Source: UBA5177 sp002413265
Lineage (GTDB): Bacteria; Chloroflexota; UBA5177
Assembly (NCBI GenBank): GCA_036752825.1
Contig: DAIORV010000137.1
Coordinates: 1-5,884 of the forward strand
DNA length: 5,884 bases
Direction: 5' to 3'
Position 1 is the first letter of the stretch. Every line of letters starts with the position of its first letter. Below, one piece after another: positions 5,136 to 5,884 of the stretch. The notes beneath the pieces were generated by a model that saw only the letters and a list, made by a program, of their open reading frames with translations, did no database searches and was not told where the DNA came from. The position numbers were made by a program, and so were the translations under genes.

Positions 5136-5884
5136 ATGCGACTGCTATCGCTACAGCTGGAGAACATCAAGAGCTATGGCCCGGCGACTCGGATCGAGTT
5201 CAGTGAGGGCCTGAACGCGGTTTGTGGGCTCAACGGCGCCGGAAAGACGACGTTGCTGGAGTCGATTGGATACGTTTTATTCGACTACATTCCGTATTCG
5301 GTGGCTGGGTTCATTCGGGAGGGTCAGAAGGCGGGAACCGTCCGGCTGCAGGTGCTGGCCGCGGATGGCCGGCAGTATGAGATCGTCCGCCGAATCGGCG
5401 CTGGTGCGACGTGGTACGTTGTCGACCTCGCAGAGGAGTTCAGGCTGGCGGAGCGACCGGACAACGTGAAGCAGTGGATCAGGTCCCAGCTGCTGGACAT
5501 CGAGGGAGCAGTCGATCTGGGCTCCCTGTTTCAGAGCGCGGTCGGAGTTGCGCAAGGCGCCATGACCGCAGACTTCCTCGGCACCCCGGCCGCGAGAAAG
5601 TCCACCTTCGATTCGCTGTTGAGAGTCGAAGAGTACCGAGGGGCCGAAAAACAGCTGAGGGAGACGGTCAGCTATCTGAGAGACCAGAGGGCCGGACTGC
5701 AAACCCAGATAGCGGAATTGGAAGGGGAGACCAAGCGGCTTCCGCAGGTCGAGGCCTCAGAGAAGGAGCTGGCTGCCCGACTGGCCTCGGCAGAGCGAGG
5801 TCTTGAGACGCTCGAGCGAGATCTGCAGCGAGCTCAGCTGGAGAAGGAAGCGCAGGACGAAGCCGAGCGCAAGCTCAACGAGCT
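5136..5884 (+). CDS. sbcC: SbcC/Rad50-type SMC-like ATPase, N-terminal part, runs off the window
   Basis: ABC/SMC-type ATPase partner of SbcD; ATP binding by its paired heads controls access of DNA ends to the nuclease. The 249 codons visible start with RLLSLQLENIKSYGP (2-16), followed by Walker A GLNGAGKT (31-38) with Lys37. The Q-loop region is LFQSAVGVAQGAM (131-143), with Gln140 the probable metal/ATP contact. From about residue 165 (EEYRGAEKQL onward) the sequence is heptad-like and Glu/Leu/Arg-rich, the ascending arm of the coiled coil. The zinc hook, signature motif, Walker B and C-terminal head lie outside; full proteins of this family are usually about 800-1050 residues. ATG 5136 is 2 bases after the sbcD stop; GGAGA (5119-5123) inside the end of sbcD is a rather distant SD (12 bases), so translational coupling to sbcD is likely. 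Identity is firm; whether the symbol should be sbcC or rad50 is a naming choice. Confidence 0.95.
   Translation, partial: MRLLSLQLENIKSYGPATRIEFSEGLNAVCGLNGAGKTTLLESIGYVLFDYIPYSVAGFIREGQKAGTVRLQVLAADGRQYEIVRRIGAGATWYVVDLAEEFRLAERPDNVKQWIRSQLLDIEGAVDLGSLFQSAVGVAQGAMTADFLGTPAARKSTFDSLLRVEEYRGAEKQLRETVSYLRDQRAGLQTQIAELEGETKRLPQVEASEKELAARLASAERGLETLERDLQRAQLEKEAQDEAERKLNE

Overview
The window is GC-rich, densely coded bacterial chromosome with no sign of a mobile element, CRISPR array, tRNA or rRNA. Gene content (PknB-type kinase, RecA read from a TTG start, a CoxD-like MoxR ATPase, a sigma-region-4/zinc-ribbon protein, an Mre11/Rad50 pair) suggests a Terrabacteria-type lineage, perhaps Chloroflexota. 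That placement is a resemblance judgement from protein style, not a phylogeny.

Layout. The left third is on the minus strand: the catalytic domain of a Ser/Thr protein kinase (799 down to the window edge) and, upstream of it, complete recA (2008 down to 968). A clear intrinsic terminator (892-930) separates them, so recA appears to be monocistronic and the kinase separately transcribed. A divergent control region (2009-2261) follows, with a strong SD and a possible extended -10 for recA on one side and a near-consensus sigma-70 promoter for a 134-residue DNA-binding-type protein on the other. The right two thirds are on the plus strand: the small protein (2262-2666), a MoxR/CoxD-family AAA+ ATPase (2760-3637) that is frameshifted inside its Walker A motif as written, then sbcD/mre11 (3736-5133) and the 5' part of sbcC/rad50 (5136 to the edge), the last two separated by 2 nt.

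How the genes fit together. RecA (strand exchange) and SbcCD/Mre11-Rad50 (end processing) are the two best-supported functions, making this a double-strand-break repair neighbourhood. The small sigma-region-4/zinc-ribbon protein lies between them, divergent from recA. It is the least characterised gene here and could be a local regulator, but nothing in the sequence proves that. A 28-nt palindrome-containing repeat occurs once on each side of this gene (25/28 identical, same orientation). The CoxD-like ATPase has no CoxE-like VWA partner next to it, at least on its right.

The items most worth following up are the frameshift in the ATPase, the repeat pair, and the small DNA-binding-type protein with its promoter region facing recA. 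I found no clearly new multi-gene system.
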